A program made the position numbers and the translations under genes. A stretch of 64,000 bases of DNA from Fagopyrum homotropicum (Eukaryota; Streptophyta; Magnoliopsida; Caryophyllales; Polygonaceae). Location: the NCBI GenBank assembly GCA_033239125.1, contig BSWB01000005.1:99137994-99201993 (forward strand), given 5' to 3'. Within the stretch, counting starts at the first letter, position 1; every line of letters begins with the position of its first letter. Of this stretch, positions 1 to 10,862 are shown one piece after another. A model generated the notes under the pieces. That model saw only the letters and a list, made by a program, of their open reading frames with translations, was not told where the DNA came from and searched no databases.

Positions 1-1778
1 TCTAGATTGAGGAAAAGGTAGAGGTGGTTTGTAGGCGGGAGGAGGAACATAGACATCTTTCTTCTCTTTTTCTTTCTCTTCTTCGGTGGTGGTTTCAACT
101 ACTTTAGGTTGAGGATCGGTGGTTGTTATACCACTTCTAGTAGTGATCACCATAACTCTTCCCTTCGGGTTATCTTCCGTCTTCCCGGGAAGCTTCCCTT
201 GATCTCTCGGGACTTCTCCGGCTTTGCTAAATACTTGGTTTTCTAAAGCTTTGTGAGCTTTATCAACCAAAGTTATGTAACTCTCCATTCCTTGTAGTTT
301 TCCTAGGATCGTCTCCAACATGGGATCGGGTTTCTCCTTCTCCGTCTTGTTTGATCTATTTGATGATTGCTCCTGGCTTTTCAAAGGAGTAAAAGAAGAT
401 GGAGGTGTTAGTGAATTTCCAGAGTTTTGATAGGAATTACCGGAATTTTGTTGTTGGTTGGAGCACCAATTGTTGTTGGAATTTCGGTTGTTGTTGTTAT
501 TCCAATTGTTGTTCCAATTGTTGTTCCTATTCCCTTGGTGCTTGTTGTTGTTGTTGTTTCCTAAGTAGCCAACATCTTGCTCCTTTGGATTTTGAAGGCC
601 AGCTCTAATAATTTCCTTCAACTCCTTGATTTCGGTATGAGGGAGAATATTTGAGTTTGTGCAGCTTGTGTTAGCTTGACTCCCGGTTCCACTTTCCGGT
701 GGGAATACTTCTCAATTACTTGGGATTTCTTCTCAATGAAATCTCAAGCGTCATCCTCTCTCATGTCCATGAATGTGCCACAAGAGAGAGATTTGAGATT
801 GAATTGTGTTTCCACATCCAACCCCTTATAAAAGATCTCCAACAATTCCAATTTTGAAATGTCATGGTGTGGGAAATCCAATAAGAGATCCTGAAACCTT
901 TCCCATGATTGAAACAAACTTTCGTTATGTTTCATAGAAAATGCATTGATCTTACCTCTTAATTCCGCCGTTTTGGATGGCGGGAAGAACTTGATGAGGA
1001 ACTCCGAAGATAGATCCTCCCATGTGGCAAGCTTTCCAGCTGGAAGAGCTTGATACCAAGATAGAGCTTTGTCCTTAAAAGAGAAGAAGAACGGTTTGAT
1101 CTTGTAATTACTTGTGGTAGCCTTCTTCGGCTTCAATGTCTCCATGAGAATCTCGAAATTCTGCAAGTGTTGGTGTGGAGATTCAGCACTTCCCCCACTA
1201 AATTGACTTTGACGAACCATAGTGATAACTTGTGGGCAAAATCTGAATTCCTGGATGTCTACAGCTCCGAAATTCACACCTAGACGGCGTGGTTGTTGAA
1301 TTGGATCCATCCTTTGCCCCAGAGTTCGTGGTTCATCCCCTTCGTTAGCAACTCTCACATTCCCAGCTAGAATCCGAGGAACAACCGGTGGTCTTGGGCT
1401 GTTACGAACGGGATGAATCACCGGATCGATTTCCTCAAGTTCCGGCATGTCTGGATCGATTTCTTCATCATCGGATGAATCATCTCTAGTGGACTTATTT
1501 GGTTTCTTGACCTTCTTCTTCTTCCTTGCATCGTTCAGCTCCAACTTCATGTCCAACATCATAGCCCTGAGTTCATCAATTTGGAATTGATGACTCGTTT
1601 CCCCGTCCACACGAGCTTTCTCACTCAACCTTAAGTTGACGTTGAGCTTCATACAACTCAGCTTGGATGTTTCTCTCGTCATTTTCAGCCATTTTATTTT
1701 CCTTCAAATTTCTTCTTAAAGTTTTCTCCAATTCGGGGGTCGAAAGGAACTAGATCTTTGGTACATCTAATCTTTCGT
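1..1778 (-). pseudogene. gag of Athila-type element A1 (decayed, partial)
   Basis: The longest open stretch (1682 down to 744, 312 codons) has a charged coiled-coil-like N-terminus rich in Glu, Arg and Lys, a linker mentioning IHPVRNSPRPPVVP, then the Retrotrans_gag core with the motifs ALSWYQALP, FLIKFFPPSKT and SLFQSWERFQDLL. Gag would form the capsid of the cytoplasmic particle. The expected start codon, by alignment with the copy at 10863, reads ACG instead of ATG (1778-1776). Gag is closed by TGA at 746-744 at the place where the sister copy has a Trp codon. Beyond it, toward position 1, the frame is broken but an Asn-rich (AAC/GTT-repeat) linker and a proline-rich pre-protease segment can still be followed. 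The start, the stop and the decay all say pseudogene. Confidence 0.85.
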
Positions 1779-1883
1779 ATATACCTAAAGAATCTGCATA
1801 GATCACTCAAGTAGACAAATCAAATCACAAGAGCAAGAGCTCTCAAGCTAGACAACCAAAAACCGAATTTGGTTTAGACAAAA

Positions 1884-1901
1884 TCCCCGGCAACGGCGCC
1901 A
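1884..1901 (-). other. Primer-binding site of element A1
   Basis: On the minus strand this reads TGGCGCCGTTGCCGGGGA, six bases inside the LTR end. This is the PBS type usual in Athila/Tat elements, generally attributed to tRNA-Asp. It is the best preserved of the three PBS copies in the window (the others are at 4292-4309 and 10739-10756). Confidence 0.85.
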
Positions 1902-1907
1902 AAAACT

Positions 1908-3545
1908 TGTTCGCTCGAAAGTGTGCGTTACTAGTTTTAAATTTATATCTAGAACTCAAAGCAAAGCGAACCCGCAATGTACGGATCAGCTATAGTAAGG
2001 CAAGAAATTCTAGAGTCGAACTCAGGGATTTAGTGAGAATAAAATCAGTTTCACTTATCTAATAAAGTGCAAAAGTTTTTGTGATTAATAAAGGGGGTAA
2101 ATGATTCCAAGGATTCAAGTATCCGACTGCGGCTTTCGATTCAAGACACTTCTAAGGATCAAAGGACAGAGTTTATATTGCCAAGGTTGTGTGTTTCAAA
2201 GGTATATATCGTACGGTGAAGTTTCAAAACCTATTTGTCTAATCCAAAGGCTCTCTCAGTAAGGGTTGTTGAGGCTGCGATATAGAAAGGTCAAGGGATA
2301 AGAATTACACTCAAACTAACTATCAAAAACCCCAGGATGTGACTCTCAAAGGTAAAGATAGAAAGCACACTTAAAACCTTAATAAAGGATGTTGAGTCTC
2401 TCTATTACCCAAATCTTACAATCTTAATCTATTAAATGTAGAATCAACGATGAAATCTCTTCATACACTTAAATAGATGTTAAAAAGGTTAAGCAAGGTT
2501 GGGATTTAGGCAAGGATTAACTTTGGTTAAAGAATAAATCAATTAAGGATCGTTAGAGGAATAAATCGACCCGTTCATCATTAAATCGGACGATTTTCTC
2601 AAGAACAGGGCGATTTATCTGTTGTCGCAAAGTTAAAATCTAAACTCTCAGGGTCCAACTGTTTGAATGAGTTCAGTCTATTATCATCTAAGCCTCAATC
2701 ATCAACTATTCTCCCCAGAATCACAAAAGTTTTAGCCAACCATTTTCAAAATCAAATCAAAATTTAGATTGAGTGAATAAATCAAATAAACCCGAATCTT
2801 GAATAAAACCTCAATAATCTCCAAATGTGTAAACCAAATTCAAATCCAATCAAAGTATCTCTCAAATTACTCGGTAATGTGTTCACAAACTACAAGAATC
2901 GCAAGTGAAATAAAGGATCTCGCAATAATGACAAAGATCGACTTCCCGGCTATTTCCCTTCAATCCTCTTCCAAGAATCTTCAATCTCTCTCAAACGTGT
3001 AAAGATTTCCCCCTGCCGAACCCACGTTTCCATTCCTAGGGTTCCAATCTATAGTTTCTTGCTAATGGGCCGCTTGGCAAAACACTTCTCCAGCCTAAAA
3101 GTGATGGGCTTTGAGTCGTCTTTATCCTTGGGCCGAAAGGTAGGAAAATCGTTCTAGTCGATTTACAAGGAAAACCGTACGATTTTATGAAGGAAAAATC
3201 GTCCGATTTACAGGCAATTTGGCACGATTTTCTTCAACAGAGAATGCTCGTCTTTTGGCTTGTTTCCTTCCTTCCTTTCGTGACTCTTTTATGCAACTCC
3301 TTTGCTCTTTGTGATTCCTCTAAGACTCCTTAAGCTTCCCTAATAGCCTGATGCTCCTTGCTCCACTTTTACTTCCAAATCCACCGAATTTACCTACAAT
3401 TCAACCAAAACTCGTGTAGACCTCTATTTCCGGAATATAAATGAATAAAGCCTAAAAGGTACACAAGTTCTCTCCAAATGCAAGGTAAATCGAGGTAAAC
3501 CTCTACAATATGCATGATTATAATGGTATATAATTCATGTCATCA
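1908..3545 (-). repeat. 5' LTR of element A1 (1638 bp)
   Basis: On the minus strand it starts TGATGACATG at 3545 and ends GCGAACA at 1908. The boundaries follow from alignment with the two LTRs of the complete copy (9106-10732 and 20418-22043) and from the adjacent PBS. It carries two exact AAATCG-NN-CGATTT palindromes (2583-2596 and 3196-3209) plus several decayed ones. Confidence 0.9.
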
Positions 3546-4187
3546 CCAAGCAAGCGCCTTGTCTTTCAATGAGAAGTAGAAAGGCCTGAACTTGTAATTA
3601 TTATTCTCCACTCTTGATGGTCTCAAAGTCTCCATCAGAATCTCATAGTTTTGTAAATGTTGATGTAAATATTCTCTCTCCAAACCTCCGAATTGACATT
3701 GTCGAATCATGGTTAGAACTGGAGGTCGAAGTTCATAATCATGCTCAACAGGATCTCCTAGATTGACTCCTAGACGCCGCACTTGCTGATTTGGGTCCAT
3801 CCTCTGACCTAGGGTTGGTGGAACTCCAGCAAAAAGAGCATCTTTGTTTATCATCGGCGGCATCCGAGGTGGTGGGTGTATCTCGGCCGGTGCATCTAGG
3901 ATTGGGTCTTGCCTCGGTCGAGCAATTGGGACTGGTCGAGGTAAGAACTAAGCTCGTAGAGCGGCCATATCAGCTTCAATCCCTTCAGTTCTTGCATGAG
4001 TCTCGTCTCTCTCTCGCTGCAATTCTTCTTTACTGAGGCGAAGTTGTTCCAATGCCTCCTTCAATTCGTCTTCAAGATCTCGATTATCTTGATCAGCCAT
4101 CTTAGCTTCTTTCAATATTCGTTTGTAAGTCTTTTCTGGTTCGGGATCGTAAGGAACGATTTCCTTTCCATCACAAGTTCTTCGCAT
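3546..4187 (-). pseudogene. gag N-terminal part of element B1 (interrupted)
   Basis: Translation from the ATG at 4187 begins MRRTCDGKEIVPYDPEPEKT, the same layout as the family A start (MRRT...VPFDPE), followed by a long Glu/Lys/Arg-rich coiled-coil segment. A stop ends this frame at 3948. The downstream part (3863-3546) contains TLGQRMDPNQQVRRLGVNLG, YLHQHLQNYEILMETL and FYFSLKDKALAW, which is the conserved linker and the beginning of the Retrotrans_gag core. The reading is cut in the middle of the core by the LTR of element A1. The family is clear from the shared motifs; function is lost. Confidence 0.8.
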
Positions 4188-4314
4188 AAACCTAAAGAAA
4201 GATCTTGCTAAATCACTCAAGTAAAGTAATCAATAGCAACAAGGGCAGCAGCCCCGAAAGACTACCGAAACCGAACTTGGTCTTGACGAAGTCCCCGACA
4301 ACTGCGCCAAAAAC

Positions 4315-6066
4315 TGGTTCGCTCCAAAAGGTGTGTGCAAGCTTTAATATTTATACCAAAAATAATTGCGAATAAGCGAACCCGCAGTGTACGGATCGAT
4401 TGTAATAAAAGCAAGAATTCCAAGGTCGAACACAAGGACTATGGTGAAACAAAGATTGGTAATTCAGGTTGTCAATTAAACAAGCAACAAAGCAAAGATA
4501 TCAAAGATGATGAAATAACCAGGTAAAGAGAATGCGGATTCTAGAGATTAAAGCATTCAGTTGTTGTTCCGGCTCAAGATATCAAAAGATAACGTGGACA
4601 AAGATGAGGTTTGCAAAAAGAAGGTGTTTCTAAGGTGGGAATAGATCACTGGGTAAGTTTCACTACTCACTATCCCAAACCAAAGATTCTCTCACTAGGT
4701 AACTCTCAAGGTAGTAAGGAAAAGAACTATAATCACAAACCAACACACCACTCAAGGGAATAGAATCAACCTTTACCGAGTAAGTCTCAGGCTAACTCTC
4801 AAAGATGGGATGAAGGCACAGTCAAACCCCAATAAAGGATAAACCTTTATTACCTAACACTCATGTCTTGGGTAAACAAACAAAGGAATCACCGGGTAAC
4901 TCTCATCTTAGGCTTGCGTTGAACCAGGAAAGGTATAACAAGGATAGGATTTGGCAAACTGAAACCTCAACTCAGATAAGGATCAGGAAATTTCTCGCCT
5001 CGCTCAGTTCATGTACCATCTCGGTCGAGATGTTCCACGACTGACCGAGGTGTTCGTTAGTTAAGGTAAAGACTCAAGCTTTCAAGGTCCAATTGGATAA
5101 AGGCTCATTCTTTCATCGTCTTTCCCACAACTATAAGCCAATCACCCTAGAATCGCATAAAATACTTAGCCAACAATCATCATGATAACAATAATCAAAT
5201 GTATAAGAAAGGAATCAATATTCAAACAATAAAACCTTAACACGAAGGTCTCAATAACTCAATCAAACAATCAAACAAACAAATCAACTGCGTTCCTCAG
5301 TCACGATCAGAAAAGACAACAAATCAAACCAAACTAAGAAAATCTTACTCCTTCCTTCAAAGCTAACTTTCTTCCTTCCTTAATCTTAAAACTTCCAAAC
5401 TTCCTTCTAAACTCTAGAGAACTCTGCTCCACGATCTTCCTGAATCTGAGATTCGGAGATAACTTCTCTTCAAAAAATCAACCTCTTTATATAGGAGAAT
5501 CACCTTCGTAAGATAAGATATCTTTAAAGGCAATTTCCTTCCTTAGAATATCTTCCAATCTTCCAAATAAATCAGCCAAAAAGATATGCTTCCTCCAAAA
5601 ATCCATCCTAAAATATATGATATTCACTTTCCAAAAATAGAAGATTTCAGCCAAAAATAAAGATCTAGTATCCCGTCATCAGTTTGCCTCGGTCTAACCT
5701 ATCTTAAAGATCACCTCGGTCGAGGTGGCACTGTAGTCAACCAAGGTGAATCTCGGTTAAGCGTCAATCTCTCTGATCTGGTCCAAAATCAATCTTTCAC
5801 TCCATTTCCATGCTTCTTGAGCTTCTCTTATAGCTCCTCAATGCTCCAGAATGTAGCTCCAATGACTCCTTAGCTTCCTTAGCTCCATTTTGTTCCGAAA
5901 CGTGCTATTTTCCCTACAATCACAACGAAACTAGGTGTAGACCTCGATTCCCGCAAAGGTAGACAAAACAACATAATGATCAAAGAATGTACAACCATAC
6001 ATACAGATTTATGAAGATAAAACGTCCAAACCAATCCCAAAATATAGACTATAATACATGCTATCA
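4315..6066 (-). repeat. 5' LTR of element B1 (1752 bp)
   Basis: On the minus strand it begins TGATAGCATG at 6066 and ends GCGAACCA at 4315. It is followed by a PBS (4309-4292) that reads TGGCGCAGTTGTCGGGGA, with a few changes from the family A site. It contains two near-perfect palindromes, CATCTCG-GT-CGAGATG at 5017-5032 and CACCTCG-GT-CGAGGTG at 5712-5727. Confidence 0.88.
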
Positions 6067-6619
6067 CATTTACAATGCCAGGATCCTTGGATGAGGACTC
6101 CCTAAGGCTTATATAAAAGATAAATATTTATAAAATGCATAGGAATAAACTTGTAAACGATAAAGGTTTGAAACCAAAAGATGTCCCATAACGTCAACCA
6201 AAAGGGTTCCAAAACCACAATAGCAGCACAACCATAAACGGTCAAACTCGAAGCCAACAACATCAAATTTTAGAAGCACAAACCAACTCGAAAGATATAA
6301 ACCAAAGCTAGAAAGAAGTCCTAGAGAAACAAAACCACCCCAAGCTCTGGCAAACGGCCCAAACATGACTCTCACTAGTGTCCTTGACCTCCTTGCTCCT
6401 GAACTGATCATATTCTTGATTATAAAAAACATAACCAGCCCCACCATGGTAGGGTTAGTCTTCCATATTGACTAAGTTGATACATAAGTAATGTAATATA
6501 TATGAACGAGACATATTAAAAGCATATATAATGTCACATGATCTTTGGAAATACTAAAATGGTTTCAGTTTTCAACATGCTTCCAAATTCATCATAAAAC
6601 TCAAAGAGTTCGAGTCATC

Positions 6620-6930
6620 ATGGCTTAAATACTCGATGTCATCTCAAAGGGGTTTCCAAACCAACATCATCTCAAGAAACTCGTAATCATCTCAAATAAA
6701 CTTGTAATCATCTCAAACAAACTCGTAATTATCTCAATGGATTTCAAAAATCAACATCATCTCAACAAACTTGTAAGCATCTCAAATAAACTCGTAATCA
6801 TCTCAAAGGATTTCAAAATCAACACCATCTCAATAAACTCGTAATCATCTCGAACAAACTCGTAATCATCTCAAAGGAGTTAAAATCAATATCATCTCAA
6901 TAAACTCATAATCCTCTCAAAACGGTGTAT
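6620..6930. repeat. Minisatellite, ~21-bp unit with higher-order spacing
   Basis: About a dozen degenerate copies of AACTCGTAATCATCTCAAA follow one another. At intervals a variant block with GGATTTCAAAATCAACATC interrupts, giving a higher-order unit of several monomers. Nothing indicates coding capacity. Confidence 0.8.
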
Positions 6931-7847
6931 AACGTAACCAATTGTCAATTGACCGAAATGGGGTAACAAGGTAAATCTTTGCCATTTTATGAAATCCATC
7001 ACCAGAAATCATTCAATTCACAATATGAAAACATGTTCGGGAATTTTTACTTTAGAAACCGTATTCAAATCACAAGTGTTATATTTTATCTTAAAACATC
7101 TCCAACCCACGTTGAACGCAAAGGTACCTCTTAACCCTGACTATGGGATGATCACGACAGTTATGGATTGGGTGCAATCCTCGCCACCCACAACGTCAGG
7201 GAAAACCTCGGCCTGCACAAACCAAGATTCTCACCACGGATGAGCATGGCTTGCCTAAACCAAGGGGCGTAAAATCATGAAAACAAAATGGTTGGCAAAT
7301 TTGCCACTGCGGTCATAGACCAATCATCTTTACATAATAATATGGCAAAATACCCATTGTAGTAAAGACCAAATCATCTCTCCTATCAAAACTGCAAGAT
7401 GTCACTTAGGTCAAAGACCAAATCATCACTCAAATCCTCAATATCAACAATCTGGCTCTTTTCAAAACATCACGAATAAAATCTCATTGAAATATCACAA
7501 TCCAAGATAAACACGTCACCGTCAAAATTGGCAAATCAAGTCAAGTCAAGACATTCTTAAAAGCTTTCAAAATCCATGTATCAACTCATTTCTTATGCTC
7601 AATCAAAGGCAACTTCAAACACTTTCATAACTTTAAATAACTCTTTTCTTTAAACACCACAATGCATATATCATATATAACAAAACCAATATCTTTCAAA
7701 TCGTCAAACCATGCATGTAACAAGATAATGACTTAAACTTAATCAAGCTCATATAAAAAAACTCATAAGTATTTGCCTCGATAAATCTTACTCAACGGAC
7801 TTAAAGCTAAAACGACAATGTCAAAACAAGAAAAATATCACACCATC

Positions 7848-7869
7848 AACATATATATATATATATATC
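7848..7869. repeat. Short (AT)n microsatellite
   Basis: An uninterrupted AT dinucleotide run of roughly ten units is followed by a short ATC run. Confidence 0.85.
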
Positions 7870-8478
7870 ATCATCATCACAAAATACCATCTAGTGGGTG
7901 TACAAGTGACTTATGTAATCCCAACACGAGTTTGGGTTGTACTTCACTTAGGGTTTTCCCAAAACCCGTTATCCAAATGAAAAAGTACTTAGAATATCCA
8001 ACTAGGCATATCAATTCAATATCCAACTCACAACTCATGTAGAGTCGGCCGAACGAAAGTCGATTGAAGGTTGTCGAACTTCGACTTGAGCTAAACTTTC
8101 TCCGAAGGTGTTTACTTACCTAAACCATAACAACTAAACAAGTTTCACTCCATTTGAAATAGTTGGGTAATAAAACGAAATATATATAAATATAGTTTAA
8201 ATCTCGTAACTAAAAACTCGGGTTAAAAATCATAAATACATTTCTTGGGGCAAGTAATGCCAAACTAGATGTTTGGACCCTTTTTGCAAATTTAAAACTT
8301 GGCCAAAATCTACAAATACTTTTCCTATGAGTAATTTTACAGAAACAAAAATGGGCGATTTACGTAAATAAAAGTTTGGTTCATTTTCTACAACTACTAA
8401 ACCGAGGGCAAAAACGTTAAAAACACAAACTATGGGCATAAACTCTAATTAAAACATGGGATGTATATTGTAGTTATA

Positions 8479-9105
8479 TGTTCGCTCTCAGACGTGTGTG
8501 TATTGTGAACGATATAGCTTTAAATTTATGACCTAAAATATAAGCCTGAAACAATGTGTGAACCCGCAGTGTACGGATCAATTGTAATAACAGCAAATAC
8601 TCCAGCGTCGAACACAGGGTCTATGGTGAAACAAAGCAAGGATATTCAAGTTGTCAATAAAAAAACAAGCAATAAAGCAAAGATATCAAAGATGATGTAA
8701 TAATCAAATAAAGGAATGCAGATTCTAGAGGTCAAAGCATCCAGTTGTAGTTCCAACTCAAGATCTCAAAGGATAACGTGGACAAAGCTGAGTTTTGCAA
8801 GGGAAGGTATTTCTAAGGTGAGAATAGATCACTGGGTAAGTCTCACTACTCACTATCCCAAACCAAAGCTCCTCTCACCGCGTAAGTTTCAAGGAACTAA
8901 GGAAAGGAACTATAATCTCAAACAAACACACCACCTAAGGGGATAGAACTAACCTTTACCGGATAAGTCTCAGGCTAACTCACAAAGGTAGGATGAAGGC
9001 ACACTCAAACCCTAATAAAGGATAAACCTTTATTACCTAACACTCATCATCATCGGTATACAAGCAAAGGAATCACCGGGTAAGTCTCTTCCTAGTCCTG
9101 CGTAT
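8479..9105 (-). repeat. Solo LTR of family B, first part (interrupted)
   Basis: The sequence follows the family-B LTR at 4315-6066 from its TGTTCGCTC end, preceded by the five bases TTATA (8474-8478). It is broken at 9105 by the insertion of element A2 and resumes at 22044. Since TTATA recurs at 23032-23036 directly after the other LTR end, this was a solo LTR, left by recombination between the two LTRs of a full element, before the second insertion. Confidence 0.88.
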
Positions 9106-10732
9106 TGATGACATGAATTATATGCTATTATAATCATGCATATTTTAGAGGTTTACCTCAATTTACCTTGTATTGTGAGAGATTTGTGTACCTTTTAGGT
9201 TTGTTTCATTTATATTCCGGAAATAGAGGTCTACACGATTTTTGGTTGAGTTATAGGTGAATTCGGTGGAATTGGAAGCAAAAGTGGAGCAAAGAGCACC
9301 TAAGGCCAATAAGGAGTCTTAGAGGAGTCACAAGGAGCAAAGGAAGTGCATAAAAGAGTCACAAAAGGAAGGAAGGAAACAAGCCAAGAGACGAGCACTT
9401 TCTGTTGAAGAAAATCGTGTCATTTGTACTATAAATCGGATGATTTTCTTCACCAAAAATCAAATTGTTTTTCTTACAATAATTAGCACGATTTCCTTCA
9501 CCTTTCGACTAAAAATATTATGACCCAAAGCCCATCATTTGTGGGCTTGAGAAGTGATATGCCAAGCGGCCCATTAGCAAGGAAGTATACCTTGGAACCC
9601 TAGGAACGAAATTGGGGAGTTCGCAGCGGGAAAAATTTACACAATTTTGTGGGATTGAAGATTCTTGGAGAGGAGATTGAAGGAAAAAAGCAAGAAGTCA
9701 ATATTCACCATTGTTATGAGATCTTTTGTTTCCCTTCTGATTCTTGTGATTTGTGAACACATTGTTGATTGTTTTGAGAGATTCTTTGATAGTTTTTGAG
9801 ATTTGATTACAGATTCGGAGATTATTTGGTTTTGGTTCAAAGTTCGGGTTTTATTTGATTTTATTCATTCAATCTTGATTTTGATTTGATTATGAAAATG
9901 GTTGGCTAAACACCTTGTGATTCTGGGGAGAATAGTTGATGATTGAGGCTTAGATGATGATAGACTGAACTCATTTAACCATTTGGACCTTGAGAGTTGA
10001 GATTTAACTTCGTGACAACAGGAAAATCGGATTGTTCTTGGTGAAATCGGACGATTTAATGAAGAAGAGGACGATTTATCCCTCTGACGATCTTTAACTG
10101 ATTTATTCTTTAACCAAAGTTAATCCTTTCCTAAATCCCAACCTTGCTTAACCTTTTTAACCTCTATTTAAGTGTGTGAAGAGACTTCATCACTGATTCT
10201 ATATTTAATAGCTAAAGATTACAAGATTTGGGTAATAGAGAGACTCAACATCGTTTATTAAGGTTTAAGTGTGCTTTCCGTCTTTGCCTTTGGAAGTCAT
10301 ATCCTGGGGTTTTGGGTGGTTAGTTTGAGTATAATTCTTGTCCTTAGACCTTTCTATATTGCAGCCTCAACAACCCTTATAGAGAGAGTCTTTGGATTAG
10401 ACATATAGGTTTTGGAACTTTGCCTTACAAAATCTTCCTTTGAAACACATAACCTTGGCAACATCAACTCTGTCCTTTAATCTTTAGAAGTGTCTTGAAT
10501 CGAAAGTCGCAGTCGGATACTTGAATCCTTGGAATCATTTGTCACTTTACTAATCACAAAAGATTTTATACTTTGCCAGATAATTTGAAATCGATTTCAT
10601 TCTCACCAAATCCCTGAGTTCGACTCTGGAATTTCTTGCCTTACTGCAGTCGATCCGTACACTGCGGGTTCACTTTTGCATAAGTTCTAGATATAAATTT
10701 AAGACTTTGACGCGCATACTTTTGAGCGAAGA
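9106..10732 (+). repeat. 5' LTR of element A2
   Basis: Begins TGATGACATG and ends GAGCGAAGA (the 3' LTR ends GAGTGAACA). An exact palindrome AAATCG-GA-CGATTT lies at 10044-10057, with decayed versions near 9430 and 10025. Confidence 0.93.
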
Positions 10733-10738
10733 AGTTTT

Positions 10739-10756
10739 TGGTGCCATTGTCTGGGA
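10739..10756 (+). other. Decayed primer-binding site of element A2
   Basis: Reads TGGTGCCATTGTCTGGGA. It differs from the well-kept site at 1884-1901 at four positions, of which two are CG to TG or CA changes and a third is also a C-to-T change. Confidence 0.8.
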
Positions 10757-10862
10757 TTTGGCCTAGACTAAATTCGGTTTTCGGTTGTCTGGCTTGTGGG
10801 TTTTTTCTCTTGTGATTTGATTTGTCTACTTGAGTGATTTTTGCAGGAATTCTTTTAGGTAT

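Larger units (their letters stand above)
1..3545 (-). mobile_element. Athila-type Ty3/gypsy retrotransposon, family A copy 1 (5' LTR and gag; remainder outside window)
   Basis: Reading on the minus strand, the order is LTR (3545 to 1908), an 18-base primer-binding site, then gag running off the left edge of the window. The LTR begins TGATGACATG and is clearly the same family as the LTRs at 9106 and 20418. The element sits inside the gag of a second element (3546-6066), because that gag reading resumes immediately at 3546. The five bases outside the LTR are CCAAG; the matching target duplication would lie left of the window. The gag has a lost start codon and an internal stop, so the copy is not autonomous. 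Lineage is inferred from the LTR/PBS type and the gag, which match the complete copy at 9106-22043. Confidence 0.88.
3546..6066 (-). mobile_element. Athila-type retrotransposon, family B copy 1 (5' LTR and start of gag, interrupted by element A1)
   Basis: On the minus strand: LTR 6066-4315, PBS 4309-4292, leader, then gag from 4187 until it is cut at 3546 by the insertion of element A1. The LTR is unlike that of family A except near its 3' end but matches the solo LTR at 8479-9105 plus 22044-23031. The rest of the element must lie beyond the left edge of the window. The five bases next to the outer LTR end are CATTT (6067-6071). Confidence 0.82.
6067..8478. other. Non-coding stretch between two family-B LTRs
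   Basis: No credible gene is visible on either strand. The region contains a 21-bp minisatellite (listed separately), a short (AT)n tract near 7848-7868 and AT-rich DNA with many CATCTCAA words. The style suggests old LTR-retroelement or intergenic DNA, but no coding domain supports an assignment. Confidence 0.5.

Noticed and set aside
6620..6930. Possible CRISPR-like array of repeats
   Set aside because: The units are degenerate, contiguous and without unique spacers in a eukaryotic context; a minisatellite explains them.
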